Shown: positions 26,815 to 36,168 of the stretch, piece by piece
Layout: each line of letters opens with the position of its first letter
Position numbering within the stretch: position 1 is the first letter of the stretch
NCBI GenBank assembly: GCA_018263005.1
Contig: JADFDH010000002.1
Coordinates: 372,001 to 436,000 of the forward strand
Source: Methanobacterium sp.
Lineage (GTDB): Archaea; Methanobacteriota; Methanobacteria; Methanobacteriales; Methanobacteriaceae
DNA: 64,000 nucleotides
Reading direction: 5' to 3'
Program-made: the position numbers and the translations under genes
Notes under the pieces: model-generated
Databases searched by the model: none
Told to the model about the DNA's origin: nothing
Seen by the model: the letters and a program-made list of their open reading frames with translations, nothing else

Positions 26815-28104
26815 ATGGAAAACCAAAGTATTTTAATTAAAAATACCACAATCATCGGATCAGATATTAAAAAAAGTTCATTACTAGTAGAAAGTGATAA
26901 AATAACCGTAATTGATGATAATTTAAAAAATATAGACGCTGATGTGGTTATAAATGGTGAAGGTAAGGTTTTAATCCCTGGATTGGTAAATACTCACACT
27001 CATCTGTCAATGACCCTTCTAAGAGGATATGCTGATGATTATCCATTAGATACTTGGTTAAATGATTATATATTTCCTGTGGAAGGAAAGTTAGAGGGTG
27101 AACATGTTTATGCGGGGGCTCTGCTTGCTTGTGTGGAGATGATCAAATCTGGGACCACCGCCTTCAATGATATGTACTTCTTCATGGATCAGGTAGCTAA
27201 GGCAGTGGAAGAATCTGGTATGAGAGGAGTTATATCCCATGGGATGCTGGATTTTGGTGATGAAGAAAAAAGGAAAGCAGAATTTAAGGAAAGTTTAAGA
27301 ATAATAGAAAAATGCCATAATACAGCAGATGGTAGGATTAAAGTAGCTTTAGGTCCTCATGCACCATACACCTGTTCTACTGATCTATTAAATTGGGTTA
27401 GGAAGAAAGCGGATGAATTAAAGGTTCCAATCCATATACATGTTAGTGAAACAGAATTCGAGGTCCAGCAGATTCAGGAAACATACGGAGCAAGGCCATT
27501 TGAATATCTGGATAAAATAGGATTTTTAAAGGAGGATGTTCTGGCAGCACATGCGGTTTGGCTTTCTGAATCTGAAATAGATATTATAAAAGATAAAGAG
27601 GTTAAATTATCCCATAATCCTGTAAGTAATATGAAATTAGCTTCAGGAACTTCTCCAGTAGCAAAAATGATGGAAAAAGGCGTTAATCTTTCCTTAGGTA
27701 CTGACGGTGCTGCTTCCAATAACAATCTGGACATGCTGGAGGAGATGAAGATAGCAGCTTTGCAGCAGAAAGTAGCCAATCTTGATCCAACAGTTTTAAA
27801 GGCAGGTGAAGTATTTAAAATGGCTACTAGGGGTGGTGCAACTGCTTTAGGCATAGAACAAGAAACAGGAACCATAGATGTTGGAAAGAAAGCGGATATT
27901 GTTCTGGTGGATATGAGGGCTCCGCATTTAACACCTTTCAGACACCCCGTCTCTCATTTAGTATATTCAGCTAAAGGTGCTGATGTGGATACGGTGATCT
28001 GTAACGGACAGATTTTGATGCAGGAAAAAGAGTTGTTGGTTCTGGATGAAAAGGAAGTTCTAAGTCAAGCCGAGGAGAGTGCGAAAGATTTATTAGCGCG
28101 CTAA
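26815..28104 (+). CDS. dadD: Amidohydrolase, 5'-deoxyadenosine/5-methylthioadenosine/S-adenosylhomocysteine deaminase (MtaD/DadD type)
   Basis: The protein is an amidohydrolase-fold nucleoside deaminase with metal ligands HTHLS (His61, His63), ETEFEVQQI, LGPHAPYTC, HVSETEFE and GTDGAASNNNLDML. The best-known methanogen member deaminates 5'-deoxyadenosine, and also SAH and methylthioadenosine, to recycle SAM by-products. The start was set at ATG 26815 because AGGTGA (26804-26809) overlaps the longer GTG start. A HAD hydrolase and an F390 synthetase-like gene follow on the same strand. Confidence 0.88.
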   Translation: MENQSILIKNTTIIGSDIKKSSLLVESDKITVIDDNLKNIDADVVINGEGKVLIPGLVNTHTHLSMTLLRGYADDYPLDTWLNDYIFPVEGKLEGEHVYAGALLACVEMIKSGTTAFNDMYFFMDQVAKAVEESGMRGVISHGMLDFGDEEKRKAEFKESLRIIEKCHNTADGRIKVALGPHAPYTCSTDLLNWVRKKADELKVPIHIHVSETEFEVQQIQETYGARPFEYLDKIGFLKEDVLAAHAVWLSESEIDIIKDKEVKLSHNPVSNMKLASGTSPVAKMMEKGVNLSLGTDGAASNNNLDMLEEMKIAALQQKVANLDPTVLKAGEVFKMATRGGATALGIEQETGTIDVGKKADIVLVDMRAPHLTPFRHPVSHLVYSAKGADVDTVICNGQILMQEKELLVLDEKEVLSQAEESAKDLLAR

Positions 28105-28118
28105 TTATGGGTGAAAAT

Positions 28119-28805
28119 ATGGTTCAAGATGGTAGTTTAGCACTATTTGATATCGACGGTACCCTGGTAAGGGGGGCTCGTTGTCATTATCAGGCTTTCG
28201 TAGAGTCTGTGAAGAAATTTTATGGTTTTGAAGAGGATATCAGTGGTATTAATTATGCTGGAAAAACAGATCCTCAGATACTTAGAGAAGCACTGGAATT
28301 AGGCGGATTTAAGGAAGAAGAGATTAAAAAAAATTTCAGAAATTGTTTAAAATTCATGGTTCAATATTACCTTAAAAATGTTCATAAAGAGAATGTAAGA
28401 GCATTAGGAGGCACAGAAGAACTTTTAAAGACACTTCAACATGAAGAAACACTCTTAGGATTAGTAACAGGTAACTTGAAGCCTATCGCTTATGCTAAAT
28501 TAGGTAGGGTGGGATTGGATGATTACTTCCCCTTCGGAGGTTTCGGCAGTGATTATGCCGAACGTTCATTACTGGTAAAAAAAGCATTAAGCTTGGCTAG
28601 GGATCATTATGGATTTGAAGGTGATAGAATATTCGTAATAGGGGACACGCCCCGGGATGTGGAAGCAGCCCAGGAATATGACCTTATCACCATAGCTGTA
28701 GCAACGGGGAGTTATTCAGAAAGTGATCTCATAAGATGTGGGGCTGATTATGTTTTAAAAGATTTCATCGATAAAGAAAAGGTTTTAGACATAATAAATC
28801 CTTGA
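28119..28805 (+). CDS. HAD-superfamily hydrolase (phosphoglycolate phosphatase-like)
   Basis: A HAD hydrolase of about 228 residues: motif I DIDGTLVRG at about 11-19, a helical cap, motif II LVTGN near 112, and the C-terminal motif FVIGDTPRDVEAAQ. The type is that of phosphoglycolate phosphatase or other sugar-phosphate phosphatases, so the substrate is open. The ATG at 28119 is preferred over 28107 because GGTGA (28110-28114) is a ribosome site just before it. The frame begins right after the dadD stop, so they are co-transcribed. Confidence 0.82.
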   Translation: MVQDGSLALFDIDGTLVRGARCHYQAFVESVKKFYGFEEDISGINYAGKTDPQILREALELGGFKEEEIKKNFRNCLKFMVQYYLKNVHKENVRALGGTEELLKTLQHEETLLGLVTGNLKPIAYAKLGRVGLDDYFPFGGFGSDYAERSLLVKKALSLARDHYGFEGDRIFVIGDTPRDVEAAQEYDLITIAVATGSYSESDLIRCGADYVLKDFIDKEKVLDIINP

Positions 28806-28889
28806 TTTCTATTAATTATTTTATGATTATAAAAAAATAGTGAGAATTAATAATTAGATTTAATAAATATAATCATTGGTGATTTAAAA

Positions 28890-30230
28890 ATGACATTCTT
28901 CCGGGAAGATATGGAGAAGATGCCTCGAGATGAGTTAGATGCTCTGGTTGACGAAAGAATTCGGTACACCATTAAATATGCACAAGAAAATTCGCCATTT
29001 TATAGAAAATGGTTTGCTGATAATAATATAAAAGCTTCTGAAATTCGTACACATGATGATTTAAGAGAACTACCTGTTATAACGGGTAAAACAATAAGGG
29101 AAAAGCAACCACCAGAAACTCTGGATTTCGAATTCAAATGCGCGAATTGGAAAGATATATACACCATCCATGAAACCAGTGGAACCAGTGGAATGCCTAA
29201 ATCATTTTTCCTCACCTGGGATGATTGGAACCGGTATGCTGAGAAATATGCCCGGGCATTTGTATCACAGGATTTTGGACATGACGATAGGGTGATAGTA
29301 TGCGCTTCTTATGGTATGAACGTAGGGGCCAACACCATGACTCTGGCCGCTCAGAAAATAGGTATGGCAATAATACCCGAAGGAAAATGTACCTTTCCAG
29401 TCAGGATAATAAAAAATTATCAAGCAACCGGAATTGTAGGTAGCATATTCAAACTAATACGACTAGCAGGAAGAATGAGGGAAGAAGGATTGGATCCACA
29501 GAATTCCAGCATCCAGAAACTTATAGCCGGTGGTGAAAGCTTTGCAGAAGAATCAAGGGCTTATGTAGAGGAATTATGGGATGTACCTGTTTATAATATC
29601 TATGGTAGCACGGAAGGAACTATGTGTGGAGAATGCTACCAGAAAGCAGGTCTCCACGTTCCGGAGGATATGGTGCACCTTGATCTCTATGATCCTCAAC
29701 TGGAAAATTTCGTCGACGATGGGGAATGTGGTAGAATAGTTTTAACCACCCTTTTAGATGAAGGAGAAAGGACGGGGACTTTACTTTTAAATTACGACAC
29801 AGAAGATACCAGTGTAATAGTCTCTCGGGATAAATGTCAATGTGGAAGGACTCATCTGAGGATTTTAAACCCCCAAAGAGAAGCTGAAACAGTATGGGTA
29901 GGCGGAACACCATTCAACCGGGTTGATGTGGAAAGAGCGGTATTTCAACGGGAAAATATGGAATACTTAACCGGTGAATATGAAGCGTTTCTGTATGGAG
30001 CGGAAAATGAAGTAACATTAAGAGTTAGTCTAGAAGGAAGAGATATTAATCTTCTCGATCAGGAAGTGGTGCAGGAGAACTTCACCAAGGCATTCCTGGA
30101 ATATAAAAGACACCTATATCAAATGTATTTAGATGGTGATTTTAATATTATCTTCAATTTTACTGGACCTGGAGGTCTTGAATTTTACAAGGTTAAAGGA
30201 CGACCAAAACGTTTGGTGGACCGCCGCTGA
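28890..30230 (+). CDS. Coenzyme F390 synthetase-like/phenylacetate-CoA ligase-family AMP-forming ligase
   Basis: An acyl-adenylate-forming ligase of the PaaK type with SGTSGMPKSFF at 97-107, YGSTEGTMCGE, a Cys pair KCQCGRT and C-terminal VKGRPKRLVDRR. In Methanobacteriales the close relatives are the coenzyme F390 synthetases, which adenylylate or guanylylate F420 when oxygen or oxidised conditions appear. The 446-residue length fits. A phenylacetate-CoA ligase-like activity on another acid is an alternative. SD GGTGAT lies 5 bases before the ATG. Confidence 0.75.
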   Translation: MTFFREDMEKMPRDELDALVDERIRYTIKYAQENSPFYRKWFADNNIKASEIRTHDDLRELPVITGKTIREKQPPETLDFEFKCANWKDIYTIHETSGTSGMPKSFFLTWDDWNRYAEKYARAFVSQDFGHDDRVIVCASYGMNVGANTMTLAAQKIGMAIIPEGKCTFPVRIIKNYQATGIVGSIFKLIRLAGRMREEGLDPQNSSIQKLIAGGESFAEESRAYVEELWDVPVYNIYGSTEGTMCGECYQKAGLHVPEDMVHLDLYDPQLENFVDDGECGRIVLTTLLDEGERTGTLLLNYDTEDTSVIVSRDKCQCGRTHLRILNPQREAETVWVGGTPFNRVDVERAVFQRENMEYLTGEYEAFLYGAENEVTLRVSLEGRDINLLDQEVVQENFTKAFLEYKRHLYQMYLDGDFNIIFNFTGPGGLEFYKVKGRPKRLVDRR

Positions 30231-30250
30231 TAGATAAAGTAACATTGTTT

Positions 30251-30285
30251 AAAAAAATCAAACACTTCTAAAAAAAAGTAAAAAT
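30251..30285 (-). terminator. T-rich terminator candidate for hisF (minus strand)
   Basis: Between the convergent F390-like gene and hisF, the plus strand carries A7 and A8 runs, which read as T-runs on the minus strand just after hisF. Archaeal terminators are T-rich without a required hairpin. The call is inference from composition. Confidence 0.3.
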
Positions 30286-31050
30286 TTAAAGATTTACATC
30301 TACATTCTTCTCTTTAAGATATTCCTTAACTTCCTGAACACTGTAGGTTCGGAAGTGGAAAACAGAAGCAGCTAATAACACACTTGCTTTACCCTGCTCC
30401 ACAGCATCATAGAAATGAGATAATTTTCCAGCACCACCAGAAGCAATAATTGGTAAATTAACAGCATCAACTATGGCTCTTGTATATTCTAGATCATATC
30501 CGTCCAGAGTACCATCACCATCCATACTGGTGGGTAAAATAACCCCTGCGCCCAATGCTTCACATTTTTTAGCCCATTCAACAGCATCAATACCCACCGG
30601 TTTAGTACCTCCAGACACTACAACTTCAAAACCAGATGGCATCTTTGAATTCCTACAACCATCAATAGCCACCGTTATTCTATCTGAACCGAACTTTTTG
30701 GAAGCTTGTTCAATTAAATCAGGATATTTAACCGCAGCGCTGTTAATGGAAACCTTATCAGCTCCGGCGTTTAGGGTTAACTCAATATCTTCCAGTGAAG
30801 CTATACCCCCACCTACGGTTAATGGTATATCGATCACTGAGGATACGTTTTTAACCCATTCCAGACGAGTGCCACGGTTTTCCAAAGTTGCCGCTATGTC
30901 CAGCATAGCCAACTCATCTGCACCTTCCCTTTCATATAAAGCAGCATTCTCAGCGGGATCTCCAGCATCTTTCAGATCAACAAAGTGAACCCCTTTAACT
31001 ACACGCCCGTCTTTCATATCCAGACAGGGCATTATCTTAACCTTGCTCAT
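30286..31050 (-). CDS. hisF: Imidazole glycerol phosphate synthase, cyclase subunit HisF
   Basis: The 254-residue (beta/alpha)8 barrel has MPCLDMKDGRVVKGVHF at the start, with the conserved catalytic Asp, then TVGGGIASLEDIELTLNAGADKVSINSAA, VAIDGCRN and ASGGAGKLSHFYDAV. It receives ammonia from HisH and makes IGP and AICAR. The length is normal. It is convergent with the F390-like gene. SD GGGGAGGAT precedes the ATG. Confidence 0.96.
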   Translation of the reverse strand: MSKVKIMPCLDMKDGRVVKGVHFVDLKDAGDPAENAALYEREGADELAMLDIAATLENRGTRLEWVKNVSSVIDIPLTVGGGIASLEDIELTLNAGADKVSINSAAVKYPDLIEQASKKFGSDRITVAIDGCRNSKMPSGFEVVVSGGTKPVGIDAVEWAKKCEALGAGVILPTSMDGDGTLDGYDLEYTRAIVDAVNLPIIASGGAGKLSHFYDAVEQGKASVLLAASVFHFRTYSVQEVKEYLKEKNVDVNL

Positions 31051-31171
31051 GTTTTATCCTCCCCATTAAACTATTTACAATATGTTATTTACATTAAGTC
31101 TATAAAAGGATCAACTCAAGAAATTTTAAACTAATAATAAAAAATCAAAAAATAAACTGGAGAAAAGATCA

Positions 31172-32425
31172 ATGCTAAATGCTGAAACATTTCTAACCTC
31201 TCAGAAAGGGATTGGAGGAGATATAAGGAATAAATATGAGGATTTCTATGTAGAAGAAATACCAGAAACATTACCCAGTGGAACAGGACCTAATGCATGG
31301 ATTTTAATAGAGAAAATAGGAAGGAACACTCTTGAAATAGTTCTGGACATAGCCAGGGAGCTTAAAATAAGCAGGAAAAGAATGGGTTTTGCTGGTATGA
31401 AAGATAAAGCAGCAATAACCAGACAATGGATCTGTGTAAGTAACATGGAAATAGAAAATCTCAAAGAATTAGAAGAAAAACTCTACAAAGTTAAAATACT
31501 TAAAATATCCCAGAATCAAAAGAAATTAAGGATAGGACAATTAATCGGAAATAAATTTAAAATAATAGTTAGAAACACTCCAAAACCCGATCAAGATGTC
31601 CTAGTAGCTCAGGAAATTCTCGATAATCTCAGCAAAACAGGAGTGCCCAATTACTATGGTTGGCAGAGGTTCGGAAATAAACGACCTAACACCCATATAG
31701 TAGGAAAATATCTAGTACAGAATGATTTAAAAGGAGCAGTAGATTCATATATTGGAAATCCATATCCAAAAGAACAGGAACATATACAAAACGCCAGAAA
31801 ACTCTACGATGAAGGAGAATATCTGGAAGCATATGAAAGCATGCCAGCTGGTATGAGATATGAAAAGATGATGCTAAAAGAACTCATGCGAGAGTTTAAA
31901 AAAAAGCAGAAATTAGATGATAATTCATATATTAAAGCCCTGAAAAGCCTGCCCAAACCCCTCAGTCGTATGTTCGTCCACGCATATCAATCCTACTTAT
32001 TCAACAAAGCAGTCAGTGAAAGATCGAAACTGGGAATTGACAGATACGTAGAAGGAGATATTATAATAGATAATGAGGAGCATCTAATCCATGAATTCGA
32101 AGCTGAAGAAATAAAAGAGCGAATAAAGAATTTCCAAGCACACTCCACAGCACCATTATACGGTAGTAAAGTGCCCCTTGCCCATAAAAAGATAGGTGAA
32201 ATGGAACAACAAATTCTCGAGGGAGAACATTTGAAACTGGAAGATTTCACCGTACCCAAGATGCCTAAACTAGGAAGCCACGGACTTCGACGGGCAATAA
32301 GATTTAAAGTATGGGACACCACAGCGGAACAAACTGATGAAGGGATAATGTTAGGATTCTCCATACCAAAAGGATGTTACGCCACCGCCGTCCTAAGGGA
32401 AGTTATGAAAACAGAGGTATACTGA
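31172..32425 (+). CDS. truD: tRNA pseudouridine(13) synthase TruD
   Basis: This is an archaeal TruD of 417 residues. The catalytic motif GFAGMKDKAAITRQW has the nucleophilic Asp78, preceded by KYEDFYVEEIPE and followed by LRIGQLIGNKFKI and VPNYYGWQRFG, the TRUD-domain signatures. The C-terminal half is the usual insertion plus closing strands (VPLAHKK). It modifies U13 in tRNAs. SD CTGGAGA precedes the ATG, and the UGSC-like gene follows 27 bases later on the same strand. Confidence 0.95.
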   Translation: MLNAETFLTSQKGIGGDIRNKYEDFYVEEIPETLPSGTGPNAWILIEKIGRNTLEIVLDIARELKISRKRMGFAGMKDKAAITRQWICVSNMEIENLKELEEKLYKVKILKISQNQKKLRIGQLIGNKFKIIVRNTPKPDQDVLVAQEILDNLSKTGVPNYYGWQRFGNKRPNTHIVGKYLVQNDLKGAVDSYIGNPYPKEQEHIQNARKLYDEGEYLEAYESMPAGMRYEKMMLKELMREFKKKQKLDDNSYIKALKSLPKPLSRMFVHAYQSYLFNKAVSERSKLGIDRYVEGDIIIDNEEHLIHEFEAEEIKERIKNFQAHSTAPLYGSKVPLAHKKIGEMEQQILEGEHLKLEDFTVPKMPKLGSHGLRRAIRFKVWDTTAEQTDEGIMLGFSIPKGCYATAVLREVMKTEVY

Positions 32426-32452
32426 TGAATTCTATATGGGCGAGGGACACCA

Positions 32453-32965
32453 ATGAATATTAAAATAAAAGAAAGAGAAGTCCTTAATCCTCTGGCTGAA
32501 AAGGATGCCATTAAAATAAAATTAAATCCATTACCCCAAAAAAAGAGGGTTATAGCTCTTCTAGATAACACTAAACCCAATGCAGATTTAATATTACATA
32601 CAATCCAGGAAAACCTTAAATCTAGCAAATTTGTTCATATTAAAAAGCCAGCTGGTGATTCAGCGACATCAGAGCAAATTAAACAGGCTACAAAGGCAGA
32701 TTTAGTCATTTTAGCATTGGGCGATTGTGGTTCTTGCACAACCTGGTTGATACTGGATGCCCTAAAACTGGAGAAAAAGGGAACACCCACCATATCCGTC
32801 TGTTCCCATGTCTTCTCACCCTTCGCCAGGGAATTAGCAGAATCCTACGGAGCTAATTCTTTAAGAATTATGGAAATAGAACATCCCCTGGCAGGACAGT
32901 CAGAAGAATCTGTTAAAACTAAAACACAGAATATTATCAATCAGATGAATAAAATTCTAGATTAA
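32453..32965 (+). CDS. UGSC-family-like protein (Cys form)
   Basis: The 170-residue protein has a nucleotide-like fold start KRVIALLDNTKPNADLI at 31-48 and a redox-type motif GDCGSCTTW at 90-98 (Cys92, Cys95), which matches the UGSC family in which the first residue is often selenocysteine. Here that codon is TGT (Cys), so it is the Cys form. No enzyme activity is established for the family. It is followed 70 bases later by the 396-residue DGLP protein, a pairing that suggests one function. SD GAGGGA precedes the ATG. Confidence 0.7.
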   Translation: MNIKIKEREVLNPLAEKDAIKIKLNPLPQKKRVIALLDNTKPNADLILHTIQENLKSSKFVHIKKPAGDSATSEQIKQATKADLVILALGDCGSCTTWLILDALKLEKKGTPTISVCSHVFSPFARELAESYGANSLRIMEIEHPLAGQSEESVKTKTQNIINQMNKILD

Positions 32966-33035
32966 ATTGAAGAGAGTAATAATATTAGATTTTTTCTGGG
33001 AATAAAATACTAGATTGAATTGAAGTGAATAAATT

Positions 33036-34226
33036 ATGGATAAAAAGGAAGATCTTAAAGTAAAATCCGGGGGAAAACCTAAAATAATAGATAATAGCTG
33101 CGGATGTTTAATTGATGAATTTATCATTGAAAATAGCCCCAATGAAAGGCTTTGTAGTGTACAGGAGGCGGATTTTGAAGTCTTCATCGATCCTGATGTT
33201 GAAAAAGTCAGCAATCAGTTCTACATGAAAAAAGAGACAGATGGATTACCAATTATTCCCCCTACACAATCCCGGGTTAATAAATTCCTAAAATACACAG
33301 ATTTAAAACCAGATGAAGTTATAGCTATTCTACCACCTAAAAGAGGAACGGCCACAGTTGAAAAAATCGCAATCAACTCCGTAATGGCCGGTTGTTTACC
33401 GACATTCATGCCTGTAATTCAACACACCATTAAAGCTGTAAGCCATGAAAAATTTAATTTACCCGCGATTAATGCAACTACTCATCCAATTGCCATATGC
33501 ACCATTTTAAACGGCCCAATATCTCATGAAATAGGAATAAATAGTAATATGGGATGTTTAGGTCCGGGAAATATAGCTAATGCAACTATAGGAAGGGCCC
33601 TACGATTATGCATGATCAATATAGCCGGAGCAGTTCCAGGCATAGGTGACCATGCAACCATGGGATCACCAGCTAAATACAGCTATTGTTTCGGTGAAGC
33701 TGAAGATGAAAGTCCATGGGAATCATTACATGTGGATAGGGGCAGTAATGCTAATGAAAGCACCATCACAGTCATAGCTGCTGAAGCGCCCCATAATGTT
33801 AATGATCATCGAAGTAAAACAGCTGAAGACATTCTGGATACCATAATTCACACAGCTGCAGTTGCCGGTTGCAACAATAGCCACGTGCCAGGTGAAATAC
33901 TGATCATCATGGGACCAGAACATGCAAAAACAGTTTATGAGGACGGATGGGGCAAATACGATGTTAAAAGATATATACATGAAAATACATCTGTCCCTGT
34001 GAAGTTAGGAGACCGTGGTGGTAGAAAAATGGATAAAGAATCAATCACTGGTGGTGAAGTTAAATTAACCCGTAAACCAGAGGACGTGGTTCTAGTTGTA
34101 GCCGGAGGGCCGGGTAGACATTCTATGGTTGCGCATGGATTTGGTAAATCTTCTGAATCAGTAACGATGCCGTTAAAGCTTGAAGATGGGATATCATTAT
34201 TTACACTAGAGGATTTAAAAAAATAA
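33036..34226 (+). CDS. Uncharacterised protein of the DGLPxxPPT family, partner of the UGSC-like gene
   Basis: The 396-residue protein starts with a Cys-containing segment (Cys22, Cys24, Cys40) and then shows strongly patterned blocks: TDGLPIIPPT at 68-77, LPPKRGTATVEKIAINSVMAG at 99-119, NATTHPIA at 146-153, a Gly/Asn-rich core SNMGCLGPGNIANATIGRALR at 170-190, SPWESLHVDRG and ITVIAAEAPHNVNDH. The same blocks are known to me from bacterial proteins of unassigned function, often near UGSC-like genes. The Gly-rich core and conserved His/Cys hint at an enzyme, but no fold is certain. The SD is weak. Confidence 0.65.
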   Translation: MDKKEDLKVKSGGKPKIIDNSCGCLIDEFIIENSPNERLCSVQEADFEVFIDPDVEKVSNQFYMKKETDGLPIIPPTQSRVNKFLKYTDLKPDEVIAILPPKRGTATVEKIAINSVMAGCLPTFMPVIQHTIKAVSHEKFNLPAINATTHPIAICTILNGPISHEIGINSNMGCLGPGNIANATIGRALRLCMINIAGAVPGIGDHATMGSPAKYSYCFGEAEDESPWESLHVDRGSNANESTITVIAAEAPHNVNDHRSKTAEDILDTIIHTAAVAGCNNSHVPGEILIIMGPEHAKTVYEDGWGKYDVKRYIHENTSVPVKLGDRGGRKMDKESITGGEVKLTRKPEDVVLVVAGGPGRHSMVAHGFGKSSESVTMPLKLEDGISLFTLEDLKK

Positions 34227-34326
34227 AAAAATTAATAAGGTAATATTATTATTTATAGTTCAGAGCTTACATATTCTTTAAGATTTAATCAGGTTCAATC
34301 TACTAACTTTTAAGATGGAAGATTTC

Positions 34327-34803
34327 TCAACTAACACGCTCAATTTCTTCATTCCACAAGTCTTTATTCTGACTAATGTATTCTGCCATCATTTCCTTAC
34401 ACTCATCCAAGTCAAGAATCGTCAAATCAACTCCCTGCTCCTTCATATAATCTTCCGGTCCTGGGAAAGTTTTATTCTCACCAGCCACCACCTTAGGGAT
34501 CTTATACAACATTATTAAGCCAGCACACATCTGACAGGGGACAAGAGTGGTGTATAATATGCATTTTTTATAATCTGCTCCTTTTAGTTTGCCTGCGTTT
34601 TCCAGACAATCCATTTCCGCGTGGAGAATAGTAGATTCCTTTTGAAGCAGGCGATTATGTCCTCTACCCACCACTTCATCTTTTTCAACCAGAACTGCAC
34701 CTATAGGTATACCACCTTCTTCAAAGCTTTTTTTAGCTTGCTTCAGTGCTTCCTGCATGAAAATCAGGTGTTTAGGATTCATGAAAATTTCTCTTATCTC
34801 CAT
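34327..34803 (-). CDS. Cytosine deaminase-like CMP/dCMP-deaminase-fold protein (yeast Fcy1-like)
   Basis: The zinc site is His61 and Glu63 in ILHAEMDCLEN plus Cys90 and Cys93 in LVPCQMCAG. The surrounding segments EGGIPIGAVLV, VGRGHNRLLQKEST, CLENAGKLKG, YTTLVPCQMC, YKIPKVVAGEN and a C-terminal Trp helix follow yeast cytosine deaminase more closely than bacterial tRNA adenosine deaminase or guanine deaminase. So deamination of free cytosine to uracil is the best guess; guanine deaminase is the alternative. A second ATG lies seven codons downstream. It sits 18 bases after the M20 gene. Confidence 0.78.
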   Translation of the reverse strand: MEIREIFMNPKHLIFMQEALKQAKKSFEEGGIPIGAVLVEKDEVVGRGHNRLLQKESTILHAEMDCLENAGKLKGADYKKCILYTTLVPCQMCAGLIMLYKIPKVVAGENKTFPGPEDYMKEQGVDLTILDLDECKEMMAEYISQNKDLWNEEIERVS

Positions 34804-34821
34804 TTTTTTCCAGATGTGATA

Positions 34822-36108
34822 TTAATTTTTATTCAATAACTGAGAGTGAGATGCCAGGATTTTGAGGCCATTATAGATCATAATACACTCCAGACGGGTG
34901 GCGAATTTGATAGCGCTTTCATCAACCTGAAATTGAGGATGATGATTAGGTTTAGAATCAGATAAAGGTTTATCCGTTGGAGCGGTTCCATAATGAATGT
35001 AAAGTCCGGGTATTTCCTGGGAGAAAAATGAAAAATCTTCTGAGGCCGTTCTAGGTAAATATTCAACCACATTTAGAGGCCCAGCGAATTTTTTCACTAT
35101 GGGGTGCATTAGCTGGAAGAGTTCTGAATTGTTCTCATTTCGAGGATAATCCTGTTCATAATAAACCTCGGCACGGCAACCATGCACCCTAGCTTCTAGT
35201 TCAGCGACTTCTTTGATCCTTTTTATAAGCAGTTTTTTATTATCATCATCCAGAGAACGTACCGTAAGGCCCATTTCCACTTCATTGGGAATAATATTCA
35301 CTTTAATTCCCCCGTAGAAGTAACCAACAGTAATAACCGCAGCACCCCTTTGTAGATCAACTTCCCGACTTATGATGGTTTGAAGAGCGTTAACAACAGC
35401 TGAACCCGCCACGATGGGGTCTTTACCTTTCCAGGGCTGGGAACCATGGGCATGCAATCCAAATATCTTGATAATAATGGTGTTCATACTGGCATGGGTG
35501 GTGCCGCTTCCCATTATCACCGTTCCAGGATAGTAATTGCTATTAGCGTGAAGAGTGAATATTACATCAACATCAGGATTCTTTAACACTCCTTCCTTAA
35601 TCATCAATGCTGCCCCGCCTTCTTCACCTTGAGGCGTACCTTCTTCTGCAGGTTGGAATATGAAAACCACCTTACCAGCTATATCCTTTTTCATCTTGCT
35701 TAAAACAGTTGCTGCGCCCAGGGCTAAGGTAGCGTTAGCATCATGTCCGCAAACATGTGCTACATAGGTTTCCTGATTATTAAAAATCGCTTTAGCTTTT
35801 GAAGCATAAGGTAAATTAGTTTCTTCTTTAACCGGCAGAGCATCGAAATCAGCCCTAAGAGCAATAGTGGGTCCTGGTTTGTCTCCATTTAAAACAGCTT
35901 TTATCCCTGTTTTGGACAGAGGATAAGTGATTTCCATATCGGGGAGTTTTTTCAGATGGTCCAAGATGTATTTGCTGGATTTAAACTCCTGAAGAGCTAA
36001 TTCTGGATTTTGATGTAGCCAGCGAAATATATCTATTTGTTGTTCCTCGAAATTTTCCGTTAGTTGGTTAATCTTCTCACTTATAGTGTATTTCAGTTTA
36101 CTTTCCAT
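34822..36108 (-). CDS. M20-family amidohydrolase/peptidase (ArgE/HippO type)
   Basis: A zinc amidohydrolase: FRWLHQNPELALQEFKSSKYI at the start, ALRADFDALPVKEET, HVCGHDANATLALGAA with metal ligands, IFQPAEEGTPQGEEGGA, and a C-terminal catalytic half with GTTHASMNT and EDFSFFSQ. The HippO/N-acyl-amino-acid amidohydrolase subfamily is indicated, with 428 residues being usual. The substrate (N-acyl or N-acetyl amino acid, or indole-acetyl amide-like) is unknown. It is in a run with the cytosine deaminase-like gene downstream. SD AGAGGA. Confidence 0.85.
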   Translation of the reverse strand: MESKLKYTISEKINQLTENFEEQQIDIFRWLHQNPELALQEFKSSKYILDHLKKLPDMEITYPLSKTGIKAVLNGDKPGPTIALRADFDALPVKEETNLPYASKAKAIFNNQETYVAHVCGHDANATLALGAATVLSKMKKDIAGKVVFIFQPAEEGTPQGEEGGAALMIKEGVLKNPDVDVIFTLHANSNYYPGTVIMGSGTTHASMNTIIIKIFGLHAHGSQPWKGKDPIVAGSAVVNALQTIISREVDLQRGAAVITVGYFYGGIKVNIIPNEVEMGLTVRSLDDDNKKLLIKRIKEVAELEARVHGCRAEVYYEQDYPRNENNSELFQLMHPIVKKFAGPLNVVEYLPRTASEDFSFFSQEIPGLYIHYGTAPTDKPLSDSKPNHHPQFQVDESAIKFATRLECIMIYNGLKILASHSQLLNKN

Positions 36109-36168
36109 TTTATTCCTCTATTGCACAATTAAAATGGAAAAATTAAAAAAAATTTAAGATTTAGAACT

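Noticed and set aside
32723..32743. Selenocysteine at the UGSC motif
   Set aside because: The codon at the first position is TGT (Cys) and there is no in-frame TGA, so this is the Cys form.
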